From: Aedoeadaptatus coli
GTDB taxonomy: Bacteria; Bacillota; Clostridia; Tissierellales; Peptoniphilaceae
Assembly (NCBI RefSeq): GCF_900343085.1
Contig: NZ_OPYI01000013.1
Coordinates: forward strand, 1-57,050
Direction of reading: 5' to 3'
Length of the DNA stretch: 57,050 nucleotides
Shown here: positions 1 through 8,769 of the stretch, piece after piece
How the letters are laid out: the number at the start of each line of letters is the position of its first letter
How positions within the stretch are numbered: position 1 is the first letter of the stretch
Made by a program: the position numbers and the translations under genes
The notes under the pieces: generated by a model
The model's database searches: none
The model's input: only the letters and a program-made list of their open reading frames with translations
What the model was told of the DNA's origin: nothing

Positions 1-70
1 TTCATCATTTCCGAACAAAACTGCTTTTTGTCTGTTCAAAAGATCGGTGATAGATGGCATTTGGGAAAAC

Positions 71-99
71 AAAAAGGAGCCTAGTTTTCACTAGACTCC
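71..99 (-). terminator. Intrinsic terminator of malQ-glgP-xre
   Basis: On the minus strand a 10-bp stem (GGAGTCTAGT / ACTAGGCTCC, one mismatch) with a GAAA loop is followed by five T. The stop codon of the HTH gene lies inside the stem, so the terminator overlaps the coding end of the last gene of the operon. Confidence 0.85.
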
Positions 100-402
100 C
101 CAATGGTTGACATAGAACCCTTTTTTTATGCCGTTTAGAGACTGGCGCAGGATCTTGTAATCGTCGTAGGCCGCGTCTTCTTTTTCAGGCATGGAAAATT
201 CCTCGTCTTCGTGGAGCAAATCGTTCATGTCCACATCGAAGATGCGGGCCATTTTTTTGTAAATGAGTCGGTTTTTCGGGTAGCTGTCGCCGGATTCATA
301 ATTCTTCACCGTGCGCACACTCACGCCCAAGGCGTCGGCCAGCTCCTGCTGAATCCAGCCCTTTTCCGTGCGAAGGGTTTTTACTTTTTCCGCAAAGTTC
401 AT
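91..402 (-). CDS. XRE-family HTH regulator
   Basis: Small DNA-binding protein of 103 residues. Residues about 5-60 form a Cro/C1-type helix-turn-helix (QQELADALGVSVRTVKNYES). The acidic C-terminal 40 residues match no domain I recognise. The chosen ATG at 402 follows AGGTGG and overlaps the glgP stop codon as ATGA, so it is probably translationally coupled to glgP; a longer reading up to 495 would run inside glgP. As last gene of the malQ-glgP operon it may regulate alpha-glucan metabolism or its own operon, which is inference from position only. HTH identity is secure, target unknown. Confidence 0.85.
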   Translation of the reverse strand: MNFAEKVKTLRTEKGWIQQELADALGVSVRTVKNYESGDSYPKNRLIYKKMARIFDVDMNDLLHEDEEFSMPEKEDAAYDDYKILRQSLNGIKKGFYVNHWGV

Positions 403-2768
403 CGAACCACCTGCTCTTCCACGTTCCAAATCATGTTTGCGTAGGTCATGATGCTGCGGTCGGCGGTGAATTTCGAGGCGCAGGCCATGTTCCAAAAGCT
501 CTTTTTGTACCAGCTTTTTTCGTCCCTGAAATCTTCTTCGATGCGATTTTGCGTAGCGATGTAGTCCCTCAAATCGTAGAGCAGATAGTATTCGTCGTTG
601 GGCCCGCTCTTGTTGTCCATCAACGCATCCCTGAGGTCGAGGAATTTAAAGCTGCCCCCGTCGTCTAGAAGTCCGTCCGTTAAACTGTCCACGGCTTCTT
701 TCGCCAAGGGATCCTCCCCGTAGCGGACGACGGGATCGTAGCCCGAGGCCTCCATTTCTTCCACGGAGCTTCCGAAGACGTAGTTGTTTTCCACGCCGGC
801 CTCTTCGAAAATTTCGATATTGGCCCCGTCCATGGTGCCTAAGGTCACGGTACCGTTCATCATAAACTTCATATTTCCCGTGCCGCTGGCTTCTTTACCC
901 ACGGTGGAAATCTGCTCGCTGACATCGGCGGCGGAAACCAAAAGTTCCGCCCAGCTCACGTCGTAGTTTTCGATAAAGACCACTTTCAGCTGATCGCCCA
1001 CGTCGGGATCGTTGTTTATGACGCGGGCCAGTTCCGTAATGTATTTAATAATGCCCTTGGCCCGGTGGTAGCCCGGTGCGGATTTTCCGCCGAAGATGCA
1101 GGTTCTCGGCGTGCGCGCCCTTGCGGGATCAGCCTTGATTTCCTTGTACAAATGGTGAATGTAAAAGCCGTACATCAGCTGGCGCTTGTATTCGTGGATC
1201 CGCTTGATCTGAATGTCGTAAATGGAATCGGGATTGATCCGTACGCCGAAGGCTTCCTCGATTCGCTCCGCGAGGCGCACTTTGTTTTGACGCTTAATGG
1301 CCTTGAAACGGTCGATGACCGCCTCGTTATCCACCAGATCTTTTAACTTCGCCAGCTCCGAAAAATCCGTCCGCCAACCCGTGCCGATCCAATCGTCGAT
1401 GGCTTCGGACAAGAGGGGATTCGCCGCCATCAAAAAGCGCCGAGGCGTGACGCCGTTGGTAACGTTCATAAATTTGTCGGGGTAAAGATCGGAAAAATTC
1501 TTCAGCTCCCGCTCTTTTAGTATGCGGGTGTGGAGTTCGGCCACGCCGTTTACCTTCGAGGCCACGTGAATGCCCAAGTGGGCCATGTAAATAACGCCCT
1601 TGTCCACGATGGCCATTTTGCGCACCGCCGATTCGTCCAGGCCGCGCTCCCGCATGACGCCGGCGTAGTGATCGTTCAAGCGGTAGATCACGGCCAAAGT
1701 ATCGGGACAGACATCTTCCACAATGGCCACGGGCCACTTTTCCATGGCTTCCTGTAAAATCGTGTGGTTCGTATAATTGAAGACGTGCTCCGCAATTTGA
1801 AGGGCTTCTTCGAAGGAAAAGCCCAGCTCGTTCACCAATATCCGTATGCCTTCGGGGATGGCGATGACGGGATGGGTGTCATTGAGCTGAATGGCCAGAG
1901 CATTCAGGCGGTCCGCCGGTGCCATGGACTTTAAATCCCCTTGACGCAAAAGGTCCCGAAGGGTGGCCTGTGCAAAGAAGTATTGCTGCATAAAGCGGAG
2001 CAGCTGCCCTTCCCGTCGCGCGTCGTTGGGATAGAGGACGCGGGTGATGTTTTCCGCAATGGCGCGCTCGCTCACGGCGCCCAGGTAATCGAATTTGTTG
2101 AATTTTTGGAAGTCGAAGTCGTTCATGGCCTCGGCCCGCCAGAGACGCAGGCGATTTACATTGTTCGTCTCGTAGCCCGGCACGATGTAGTCGTAGGGAA
2201 TGGCTTTTAATGTAAAGTCTTTAAAGTGCACGGGCACCATTTCGTCGTCGTGGCGGCGGCCCCACATGTCCCCGTCTTTCAACCAGTCGTCCCCCACTTC
2301 CACCTGGAAGCCGTCTTCGATTTTTTGAGCGAACATGCCCTTTTCGTAGCGCAGGCCGTAGCCCCGAAGGGGCACGCCTTTCGTGGCGGCGGCGTCCATA
2401 AAGCAGGCGGCCAAACGACCGAGGCCGCCGTTTCCGAGACCCGCATCGGGCTCGAAGCGGAAGAGCTCTTCCACCTCCACGCCGTAAAGTTCCGGCACCA
2501 ATTCACGCACAAGGGCCTCTTCCGCCGGCCCCAGCGCCTGAAGGTGAGTCTTTAAGCTCTTGCCGATTAAGTATTCCAGACTCATGTAGCAGGCGATTTT
2601 TCCCTTTTCGTAGGCACGATGGGTGCGAATCCGTCGGTCGTGAAAAGCGATGCGTATGCAAGTGGCCAAGGCCCGGGCCTTCGCCGCCATGCTCGCCTCG
2701 TCCACGGGTCTCGATGATTCCAAGTACATGGTGGCCATTAAATTATTGATCCAAGTCTGTCTGTCCAT
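399..2768 (-). CDS. glgP: Glycogen/maltodextrin phosphorylase
   Basis: Cytoplasmic PLP enzyme (GT35) that phosphorolyses alpha-1,4-glucan to glucose-1-phosphate. The 789 residues cover the full family length. The PLP-lysine motif EASGTGNMKF lies near residue 640, and the glucan/phosphate-site segments GNGGLGRLAACF and NDTHP are present. The start ATG at 2768 overlaps the malQ stop as TAATG and follows AAAGGGCG; an upstream ATG at 2792 lies inside malQ. MalQ upstream rearranges short maltodextrins into substrates for this enzyme, so the pair makes a coherent glycogen or maltodextrin degradation unit. Glycogen and maltodextrin specificity cannot be told apart from sequence. Confidence 0.96.
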   Translation of the reverse strand: MDRQTWINNLMATMYLESSRPVDEASMAAKARALATCIRIAFHDRRIRTHRAYEKGKIACYMSLEYLIGKSLKTHLQALGPAEEALVRELVPELYGVEVEELFRFEPDAGLGNGGLGRLAACFMDAAATKGVPLRGYGLRYEKGMFAQKIEDGFQVEVGDDWLKDGDMWGRRHDDEMVPVHFKDFTLKAIPYDYIVPGYETNNVNRLRLWRAEAMNDFDFQKFNKFDYLGAVSERAIAENITRVLYPNDARREGQLLRFMQQYFFAQATLRDLLRQGDLKSMAPADRLNALAIQLNDTHPVIAIPEGIRILVNELGFSFEEALQIAEHVFNYTNHTILQEAMEKWPVAIVEDVCPDTLAVIYRLNDHYAGVMRERGLDESAVRKMAIVDKGVIYMAHLGIHVASKVNGVAELHTRILKERELKNFSDLYPDKFMNVTNGVTPRRFLMAANPLLSEAIDDWIGTGWRTDFSELAKLKDLVDNEAVIDRFKAIKRQNKVRLAERIEEAFGVRINPDSIYDIQIKRIHEYKRQLMYGFYIHHLYKEIKADPARARTPRTCIFGGKSAPGYHRAKGIIKYITELARVINNDPDVGDQLKVVFIENYDVSWAELLVSAADVSEQISTVGKEASGTGNMKFMMNGTVTLGTMDGANIEIFEEAGVENNYVFGSSVEEMEASGYDPVVRYGEDPLAKEAVDSLTDGLLDDGGSFKFLDLRDALMDNKSGPNDEYYLLYDLRDYIATQNRIEEDFRDEKSWYKKSFWNMACASKFTADRSIMTYANMIWNVEEQVVR

Positions 2769-4126
2769 TACTTCGCCCTTTCTTTTAAGCAAAATTCGAT
2801 TCGTCTCGCCGCGTCTTCATTCATTGCATCCGGCGGCAGCATCCACTGCCAATTGCCGCGGCAGGTGCCCGGCCGATTGATGCGCCCGGGTTTTTTCAAA
2901 AAGTCGCCGTGCTGAAAAAATACCGTCTCTTCCCGCCGACGAACGGCGTAGTTTAAAAGATTCTCTGTGCTGACTTCAGCGCCCGTCGCTACTTCCCAGA
3001 GACGCTTCGTCTTCTCGTCCATATGTTTTACATAAAGGGGCACAGGATCCGTGTCGTGATTGCCCGTGTAGTAAATTTGCGGCCGATCACTTTCGCCACT
3101 CGGCCCTTCCAAGGCCATGACCCTCATGCCCGACCAGGGAAATTTGTCCCGAAAGCGGTAAAACTCCCCGTCTAAAAAGCCCAGGTCCTCGATTAAAAAC
3201 CGCTTATCCTCTTTCCAGGTCGAAAAGAGGGCCTCGCCGGGCACCGCTTCCCAGTGGCCCGCGGCGGGCTTTTCGCCGCGAGGAATGTGATAGATTTTTT
3301 CATAGCCCCTGAAGTGATCCAGCCGCAGGCGATGATAGCGATTCAATGCGTTGTCGATGCGTTTTCTGAAATAAGCGAAATTCTCCGCCGCCAAGGCCTT
3401 CCAATCGTAGACCGGCGAATTCCACAGCTGGCCTTCGTCGCTGAAGCCGTCGCCGGGCACGCCGGAAACGTACGTGGGCTCGAGCTCATCATCCAAAAGG
3501 AAATGCTCCGGATGGATCCAGCGCTCCACGCTATCGATACCCGGATAATAGGGCAGATCCCCGACGATTTCAATGCCGCAAGCCTCGGCGTAGTTCAAAA
3601 TATTTTTCCACTGTTTTTCAAAGAGATAGGCCAGGGCGCAGTAGATTCGCACGCCCCTTTCGCCTTTGTTTCGATCTCGAAAGCCGGGGAAATCTTTCTT
3701 CACCTCCGCGGGCCAATCGCGAAATTGCCCGTAGCGGCTCATAGCCGAATAGAAAAGTCCGGCGGCCTCGGCTTCTTCCCCTTTTTCCTCCATGAAATCC
3801 TGAAAGCCGGGGCAGTCTTCCGTTTTTTTCAGATTCAAATTGCTGCACAGGGCGGCGAATTTTTTCACGTAGGGCACTTCTCCCGCGGAAGAAACAAATC
3901 CATCCTTTTCCAGGGCGCCCACATCAAGAAGCAAAAGATCCCCCGCCGACAGATCCGGCGATGCGTAAGGGCTCATGTAAGCATCCACGGGGTTGATGGG
4001 CAAGATCTGCCAGTAGGAAAAGCCCGCGGCACGCAAAAAATTCAAATAGGTCTCGGCCTGTAAAAAATCTCCCCGGCCGCTCGGGGAAGGCAGAGAAAAA
4101 ATCGGCAAAAGCATTCCCGCATCCAT
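2768..4126 (-). CDS. malQ: 4-alpha-glucanotransferase
   Basis: Amylomaltase (GH77) that transfers maltosyl segments between alpha-1,4-glucans in the cytoplasm. The 452 residues are somewhat shorter than the usual 490-500. The N-terminal LPSPSGRGDF loop, catalytic RLDHFRGYE (nucleophile Asp), LIEDLGFL (acid/base Glu) and YTGNHDTDP (third acid) are all present, so it should be active. The start ATG at 4126 follows GGAGG with good spacing; the further upstream ATG codons have no ribosome site. First gene of malQ-glgP-xre. A promoter at 4176-4204 and a hairpin at 4145-4162 lie just upstream. Confidence 0.95.
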   Translation of the reverse strand: MDAGMLLPIFSLPSPSGRGDFLQAETYLNFLRAAGFSYWQILPINPVDAYMSPYASPDLSAGDLLLLDVGALEKDGFVSSAGEVPYVKKFAALCSNLNLKKTEDCPGFQDFMEEKGEEAEAAGLFYSAMSRYGQFRDWPAEVKKDFPGFRDRNKGERGVRIYCALAYLFEKQWKNILNYAEACGIEIVGDLPYYPGIDSVERWIHPEHFLLDDELEPTYVSGVPGDGFSDEGQLWNSPVYDWKALAAENFAYFRKRIDNALNRYHRLRLDHFRGYEKIYHIPRGEKPAAGHWEAVPGEALFSTWKEDKRFLIEDLGFLDGEFYRFRDKFPWSGMRVMALEGPSGESDRPQIYYTGNHDTDPVPLYVKHMDEKTKRLWEVATGAEVSTENLLNYAVRRREETVFFQHGDFLKKPGRINRPGTCRGNWQWMLPPDAMNEDAARRIEFCLKERAK

Positions 4127-4136
4127 AACATCCTCC

Positions 4137-4162
4137 AAAAAAAAGCCCTGCAAAAGCAGGGC
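4137..4162 (-). terminator. Terminator between ftsH and malQ
   Basis: Perfect 7-bp stem GCCCTGC / GCAGGGC with a TTTT loop, followed on the minus strand by eight T that run directly into the malQ ribosome site (TTTTTTTTGGAGG). It should end ftsH transcription. It also lies downstream of the predicted malQ promoter, so it is in the malQ leader. Confidence 0.85.
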
Positions 4163-4175
4163 ATGCATTGTGTTT

Positions 4176-4204
4176 ATTGTCCTAGAAAAAAGCCACGCTG
4201 TCAA
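4176..4204 (-). promoter_or_regulatory. Promoter of malQ-glgP-xre
   Basis: Minus strand TTGACA (4199-4204), 17-base spacer, GACAAT (4176-4181). The -35 box includes the TGA stop codon of ftsH. Initiation near 4169 would place the 4145-4162 terminator hairpin in the leader of the malQ transcript. Confidence 0.65.
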
Positions 4205-6093
4205 CGAAGATCTTCTTCCCCTTCTTCCTCTTTCGGCATTTCGGGGGCGGCTTGCGCTTCATTCTCGGCGCGATTTTTTTCTAAAATTTCCATAAATTCC
4301 GCGCCGGTAATGGTTTCTTTCTTCAAAAGGTAGTGGGCGATGGCGTGAAGGCTGTCCACATTTTCCGTAAGGATTTCGTGGCTCTTTTCCTGGGCCTTGG
4401 TAATGATGGCGCTCACGGCCATGTCGATGTCGAAGGCCCGGCGGTCGGAGACGGCCAAAGTGGTGTCGCCGCCTAAATAGCGATTGGTCAAGGTTTCCAT
4501 GGCCACGAAGCCGAACTCGTCGGTCATGCCGTAGCGGGTGATCATGGAGCGGGCGATCTTCGTGGCCTGCTCGATGTCGTTGGAGGCCCCGGTGGTGCGG
4601 GTGTTGAAGATCAACTCTTCCGCCGCGCGGCCGCCGGTAAAGGTGACGATTTTATTGAAGGCTTCTTCCTTGCTGATGAGGAATTTTTCTTCCTCATCCA
4701 CCTGCATGGTGTAGCCTAAAGCGCCACTGGTTCTGGGAATAATGGTAATCTTGTGCACCGGCGCCGATTCCTTTTGCATGGCGGCGACCAGGGCGTGGCC
4801 CACTTCGTGGTAGGCGATGATTTCTTTTTCCCTTTGGCTGATGACGCTGTTTTTCCGTTGATGGCCGGCGATGACCACTTCCACGCTTTCCATTAAATCT
4901 TCTTCGCTCATCAACCGGCGACCGCTGCGAACGGCGCGAAGGGCCGCTTCATTCACCATGTTGGCGAGATCCGCCCCGCTGGCACCGGCAGTGGCCTTGG
5001 CAACGGCATTGTAGTCGATGGCCTCTTCCGTCTTCACGTCCTTCGCGTGAACCTTTAAAATGGCTTCGCGACCGGCGAGATCCGGAAGCTCCACGGGAAT
5101 GCGGCGGTCGAAACGGCCGGGACGCAAGAGCGCCGGGTCCAGAGATTCGGGGCGGTTCGTGGCCGCGAGAATAACCACGCCGCCGTTTCCTTCAAAGCCG
5201 TCCATTTCCGCCAAGAGTTGATTCAGCGTCTGTTCCCGCTCGTCGTTTCCCGAAAAACCGGCGCCGTCGCGCTTCTTGCCGATGGTGTCGATTTCGTCGA
5301 TAAAGACGATGCAGGGCGCTTTTTCCTTGGCCTGTTCGAAGAGATCCCGCACCTTGGCAGCGCCGAGGCCCACGAACATTTCAACAAATTCCGAACCGGA
5401 GATGGAGAAAAAGGGCACACTGGCTTCTCCGGCCACGGCCTTGGCCAAGAGGGTCTTCCCGGTGCCCGGAGGCCCGACGAGAAGGGCGCCCTTGGGAAGC
5501 TTCGCGCCGATTTCCGTGTACTTGCTCGGGTTGTGGAGAAAGTCCACGATCTCCGTCAAATCGTCCTTGGCCTCGTCCTGACCTGCCACATTGGCGAAAG
5601 TAATTCCCTCCACGCTCTGATCGTAAATCTTCGCGTTGCTTTTTCCGAAGCTCATGGGGCCCACGCCCCCTTTGCCGCCCATGGATTTCGTCATGGAGCG
5701 CAGGAAAATTTGTCCCACGGCCACCATGACCACCACCATCAGGGCGAAACTCAAGAGGCTTTGCAAAATCGGATTCATTTCGCTGGGGTACTTGCGGTCG
5801 AATTCCACGCCGTTTTCGTAAAGGCGATTGACCAAGCCTTCGTCGGGGAAACGGGCCGTTTCGTAGCGCACGTCCTTTTCCCCTTTAATGGTAAAGGCGA
5901 TTTGCTTGTCCGCAATATGGGCTTCCTTCACCTTCTTTTGGTCCACGTCGGCCAAAAATTCGTTGTAGCTGACGCTCTTGATCTTGACAGGATCCTTGAG
6001 CATCTTCGGCATCAGCATAAACGAGATCAAAAAGACCAGCACGATCCCGATGGCGTAATATAGAAACATCGGTTTATTTATATCTCTTTTCAT
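4201..6093 (-). CDS. ftsH: ATP-dependent zinc metalloprotease FtsH
   Basis: Membrane-anchored AAA+ protease that degrades misassembled membrane proteins and short-lived regulators. The 630 residues show an N-terminal membrane segment (about 10-30), an extracytoplasmic domain, a second membrane segment (about 110-130), Walker A GPPGTGKT near 210, Walker B IVFIDEID, the SRH region ([20 protein letters not shown]) and the zinc site HEVGH near 435. Start ATG at 6093 follows GGAGG; the ATG 12 bases upstream would overlap that ribosome site. The gene is monocistronic here; the tilS/hprT genes that often precede ftsH in Firmicutes are not next to it. Confidence 0.97.
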   Translation of the reverse strand: MKRDINKPMFLYYAIGIVLVFLISFMLMPKMLKDPVKIKSVSYNEFLADVDQKKVKEAHIADKQIAFTIKGEKDVRYETARFPDEGLVNRLYENGVEFDRKYPSEMNPILQSLLSFALMVVVMVAVGQIFLRSMTKSMGGKGGVGPMSFGKSNAKIYDQSVEGITFANVAGQDEAKDDLTEIVDFLHNPSKYTEIGAKLPKGALLVGPPGTGKTLLAKAVAGEASVPFFSISGSEFVEMFVGLGAAKVRDLFEQAKEKAPCIVFIDEIDTIGKKRDGAGFSGNDEREQTLNQLLAEMDGFEGNGGVVILAATNRPESLDPALLRPGRFDRRIPVELPDLAGREAILKVHAKDVKTEEAIDYNAVAKATAGASGADLANMVNEAALRAVRSGRRLMSEEDLMESVEVVIAGHQRKNSVISQREKEIIAYHEVGHALVAAMQKESAPVHKITIIPRTSGALGYTMQVDEEEKFLISKEEAFNKIVTFTGGRAAEELIFNTRTTGASNDIEQATKIARSMITRYGMTDEFGFVAMETLTNRYLGGDTTLAVSDRRAFDIDMAVSAIITKAQEKSHEILTENVDSLHAIAHYLLKKETITGAEFMEILEKNRAENEAQAAPEMPKEEEGEEDLR

Positions 6094-6166
6094 CGACTCC
6101 TCCATTTCATTCTATCTTTTATGTATATCCATAAATTAATAACTTATGCAATCAGGCGATGGATAG

Positions 6167-6177
6167 ATCTTACCACA
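6167..6177 (-). promoter_or_regulatory. Candidate ftsH promoter (extended -10)
   Basis: Minus strand TGTGGTAAGAT, an extended -10 of the form seen at several other genes in this window. A TTGAGG sits 15 bases upstream, too close for an ideal -35. A second option nearer to the gene is TTGCAT with an 18-base spacer and TATACA. Confidence 0.45.
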
Positions 6178-6280
6178 GGGAGGAAGCCCTCAATCGGAAA
6201 GACAAAAAACTTATCCTCATCTTTGCCTTTGGCTCCAATAGTTAAGTCTCGTATAGAAATGCCGCCCCGCGGACCGGGAT

Positions 6281-6311
6281 TTGTTTCAATTATTGCCACC
6301 TGTGGTAAAAT
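6281..6311 (+). promoter_or_regulatory. Candidate promoter of GerMN lipoprotein gene
   Basis: TGTGGTAAAAT (extended -10, hexamer TAAAAT at 6306-6311) lies 38 bases before the start codon, with TTGTTT 19 bases further upstream as a weak -35. Confidence 0.5.
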
Positions 6312-6349
6312 AACAAACAACGACGACTTTTTAAGACAGAGGAGGAATT

Positions 6350-7006
6350 ATGAAAAAAATAAAATTAACCGCCGTAACGGGAATCTGCCTGGGCCTGCTT
6401 CTCGTAGCCACGGGCTGCGCCAAAGACGCCGCACAGGCTGAAGAAGCGAATAATCAGGTGGAAGTGGTTGAAAACCAAAAGACATCGGAAGATTTAAACA
6501 GAGAAGCCGAAGAAAACGCGGCCGACGCGGCGGAAAACAACGAGGCAAAAGATGCCGACGCGAAAGATAAAAAAGACAAAAAAGACGGCGAAGAACAAAG
6601 CTACAAAGTCACCTTGACCTACCCTTCCTCCGACTACATTGTAAACGGCGACGAGGAAAATAAAAAAGTCACGGAACAAGTGACCATCGACGCATCGAAA
6701 GACGACATCGTTATGAAAGTATTGGAACAATTGGCTCAAAGCCCGAAAGCCGAAGGCGCCGAATCCGTGGGCTTGGATAAGTTCGATTTCTCCAAATCCA
6801 AATTAGACGGCACCACCGCCGTCGTGGATCTTTCCGGCGACTTGAGCGGCGGCTCTTTGGAAGAAGACGTGCTGGCACGCTCCATCGTCAACAGTTTGCT
6901 TTCCGTGGACGGCATTAAGGCCGTGGAGTTTACAGTAAACGGCGAAAAGGCCGAAAGCCTCATGGGCCATGTGGATATTTCCGAGCCCTTTACGAAAAAT
7001 CTGTAA
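6350..7006 (+). CDS. GerMN-domain lipoprotein
   Basis: Exported lipoprotein of 218 residues. A lysine-rich signal peptide ends in the lipobox VATGC (Cys23). Residues about 25-85 are an Asp/Glu/Lys/Ala-rich linker, and residues about 85-218 form a GerMN domain (AVVDLSGD, ARSIVNSLL, GIKAVEFTVNGE, final LMGHVDISEPF). GerMN domains were named from the spore-germination protein GerM but also occur in non-spore-forming Gram-positives. Ribosome site AGGAGG before ATG. Monocistronic, divergent from ftsH and closed by a terminator. The substrate or partner is unknown; a cell-wall role is usually assumed for the family. Confidence 0.85.
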   Translation: MKKIKLTAVTGICLGLLLVATGCAKDAAQAEEANNQVEVVENQKTSEDLNREAEENAADAAENNEAKDADAKDKKDKKDGEEQSYKVTLTYPSSDYIVNGDEENKKVTEQVTIDASKDDIVMKVLEQLAQSPKAEGAESVGLDKFDFSKSKLDGTTAVVDLSGDLSGGSLEEDVLARSIVNSLLSVDGIKAVEFTVNGEKAESLMGHVDISEPFTKNL

Positions 7007-7021
7007 TCGAAAAGAACGCTT

Positions 7022-7049
7022 GAGTCCGGCAAAACCGGGCTCTTTTTTT
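7022..7049 (+). terminator. Terminator of GerMN lipoprotein gene
   Basis: Stem GAGTCCGG / CCGGGCTC (one G-T pair) with a CAAAA loop, followed by a run of seven T. Confidence 0.85.
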
Positions 7050-7085
7050 GCGGACAAACCCTCTTGTTGCGTAAAGTTTATTCAA

Positions 7086-7120
7086 ATAAAAAAGCCAAGG
7101 GGATTTCTCCCCCGTGGCTT
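7086..7120 (-). terminator. Terminator of small lipoprotein gene
   Basis: On the minus strand, stem AAGCCACGGGG / CCCCTTGGCTT with a single mismatch, followed by six T. It starts at the stop codon of the 7120-7590 gene. Confidence 0.8.
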
Positions 7121-7590
7121 TAAGACGTCGGTCCGTTGAGCTCTAAATTTTCTTCCACCGCCGACGGATCGCCGGCCTTTGCCTTGTCCAGCATTTCCTT
7201 AAAATAGCTTCGTGTCGCGTCGTCACACTTGGCGGGACTCATGTAGTTCATCGTCGGTGCCTTTTCCAATTCTTCGATGGCTTTGTCGGCCCGTGCTTTG
7301 TCCGTCTTGTAATTATCCAACCATTCCTTTTCCCAAGCTTCTTCCCAATATTGGGACGCCCGCGTGTCCCCATAGCCCACTTCGTAGGAGGCTTCTTTTT
7401 CGCCGTCCAATTCCGTAGGCACGGTGTAATCGTCCGGCCAGTCCAAGGCGGCTACGGTTTCTTTAAATTCCTTATTTGCAATATCGTAGGAATGAAAGCC
7501 CTTCGGATTGCCCGAATGACAGGCACAAAGGCCAAGAGCCAGGGCAAGGGCAAAGGACACGCTCAGAATTCGCCTTAATTTTTTTCTCAT
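7120..7590 (-). CDS. Small lipoprotein, unknown function
   Basis: 156 residues with a strongly basic N-terminus, a hydrophobic Ala/Leu stretch and the lipobox LCAC (Cys24), so it should be anchored to the outer face of the membrane. The mature part is acidic and rich in Trp/Tyr (ASQYWEEAWEKEWLDNY), with predicted helices after residue 80 and no domain I recognise. Start ATG at 7590 has AAGGAG at good distance. It lies directly downstream of the two-component pair in the same direction, about 100 bases away and with no strong terminator between. It could be part of their output, which is inference from position. Confidence 0.75.
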   Translation of the reverse strand: MRKKLRRILSVSFALALALGLCACHSGNPKGFHSYDIANKEFKETVAALDWPDDYTVPTELDGEKEASYEVGYGDTRASQYWEEAWEKEWLDNYKTDKARADKAIEELEKAPTMNYMSPAKCDDATRSYFKEMLDKAKAGDPSAVEENLELNGPTS

Positions 7591-7692
7591 ATCAATCTCC
7601 TTTTCAATGTAAAAGCATCTCTACATCTCAAAGGATAGCATGGCTCCTAATACTAGTTTTTAATTTCCCCATACGATTTTCCTACTTTTTTC

Positions 7693-8769
7693 TTACTTTT
7701 TGAACCTTATCCGAAAACGCACCTTATCGTCTGCGCTTTCCGCCGCAATCTCCGCCCCGTGTGCGCGAAGAATTTCCCGCGAGATAGCAAGCCCCAAGCC
7801 TGAGCCGCCGGCGGAATGTCGCGACGGATCCAAGCGGTAAAAGGGTTCAAAAATATTTTCCAGAGCTTCCTCGGGGATGGTCTTACAGGCGTTGATAAAG
7901 TCCATGGTCATAATCTCCTCGTCTTGGGTCACTTCGATGACCACGGTGCTGCCCTCATCCCCATACAAATAGGCATTTTTCAAAAGATTGCCGAACACCC
8001 GAGACATTTTGTCGGCGTCACACCAAAGGGATACGTTCCCCGGCACGTGAGGCTCACAGGCCATGTGTTTTTCATCGAATAACGGTTTAAACTCAAATAT
8101 AATCTGCTCCAAGAGAAGGCTTAAATTGCATTCTGCCACATGAAGCTTCATATCGGCCAAATTAAATTTCGTCATTTCGAAAAATTCATCGATTAAGTCG
8201 GAAAGGGCCTCGCTCTTTCTCAAGACCACATCAAGATATTTCTCTCGCTCCTCGCCACTTAATTTCACATCGCCGTTTAATAAATTTAAGTAGCCGACGA
8301 TGGATGCCAATGGCGTCTTCAAATCGTGGGCCAAGTTCACGATTAAATCATTTTTCTGCTTTTGCCTCTGTGCCGCCAAGGTCTCGTTTCGAATCGATTC
8401 AGCCTTGAGCGCATTGATTTTTTCGGCAATGGCGGCGAGTTCCGGCGACAATTCAATGGCGCCCGCTTCTTTATCGAAAAGAAGATTCGTCGCTTCCTGC
8501 AATTCGTCCACGTAGTGAACCAATTGCTTAAACAATCGGTAGGTGGCAAGGACGATTGAAAGCACCCAAATGGCAAGAGCCGGGTAAAGCAAGTAAAGGT
8601 CCCGGTAGTACAAGTAATTGAAGGGATCATGGCCATTCAGCCATTGGCGCAAACAGATGCTGATGAATACTGTGGCGAAAAACACCGCGGCGGTAATGGC
8701 GATAACTTGAATCACGTAGCGTTTAAAAATCCCGCGGAGCAAGTAATCGTTGCTATTTTTCGATGACAT
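7693..8769 (-). CDS. Sensor histidine kinase (VanS-like)
   Basis: Membrane sensor kinase of 358 residues paired with the response regulator immediately upstream. Two membrane segments (about 18-40 and 57-77) enclose a very short extracytoplasmic loop of about 15-20 residues, so it probably senses the membrane or a partner rather than a soluble ligand. The HisKA motif NLAHDLKTPLAS has the phospho-accepting His148; the ATPase domain shows FGNLLKNAYLYG (N box) and GGSGLGLAIS (G box). The start ATG at 8769 lies within the last codons of the regulator gene (17-base overlap), giving coupled translation. Signal unknown. Confidence 0.93.
   Translation of the reverse strand: MSSKNSNDYLLRGIFKRYVIQVIAITAAVFFATVFISICLRQWLNGHDPFNYLYYRDLYLLYPALAIWVLSIVLATYRLFKQLVHYVDELQEATNLLFDKEAGAIELSPELAAIAEKINALKAESIRNETLAAQRQKQKNDLIVNLAHDLKTPLASIVGYLNLLNGDVKLSGEEREKYLDVVLRKSEALSDLIDEFFEMTKFNLADMKLHVAECNLSLLLEQIIFEFKPLFDEKHMACEPHVPGNVSLWCDADKMSRVFGNLLKNAYLYGDEGSTVVIEVTQDEEIMTMDFINACKTIPEEALENIFEPFYRLDPSRHSAGGSGLGLAISREILRAHGAEIAAESADDKVRFRIRFKK

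Noticed and set aside
1-70. Left edge shares the 13-mer tccgaacaaaact with 56817-56829 and could be the tail of a second IS copy
   Set aside because: A 13-base match is expected by chance many times in a window of this size, and the reading frame around it shows no transposase similarity that can be defended. No feature assigned.
6121-6441. Open plus-strand frame of 106 codons upstream of the GerMN gene
   Set aside because: It runs through the promoter and into the lipoprotein gene in another frame, has no ribosome site and reads as non-protein-like sequence.
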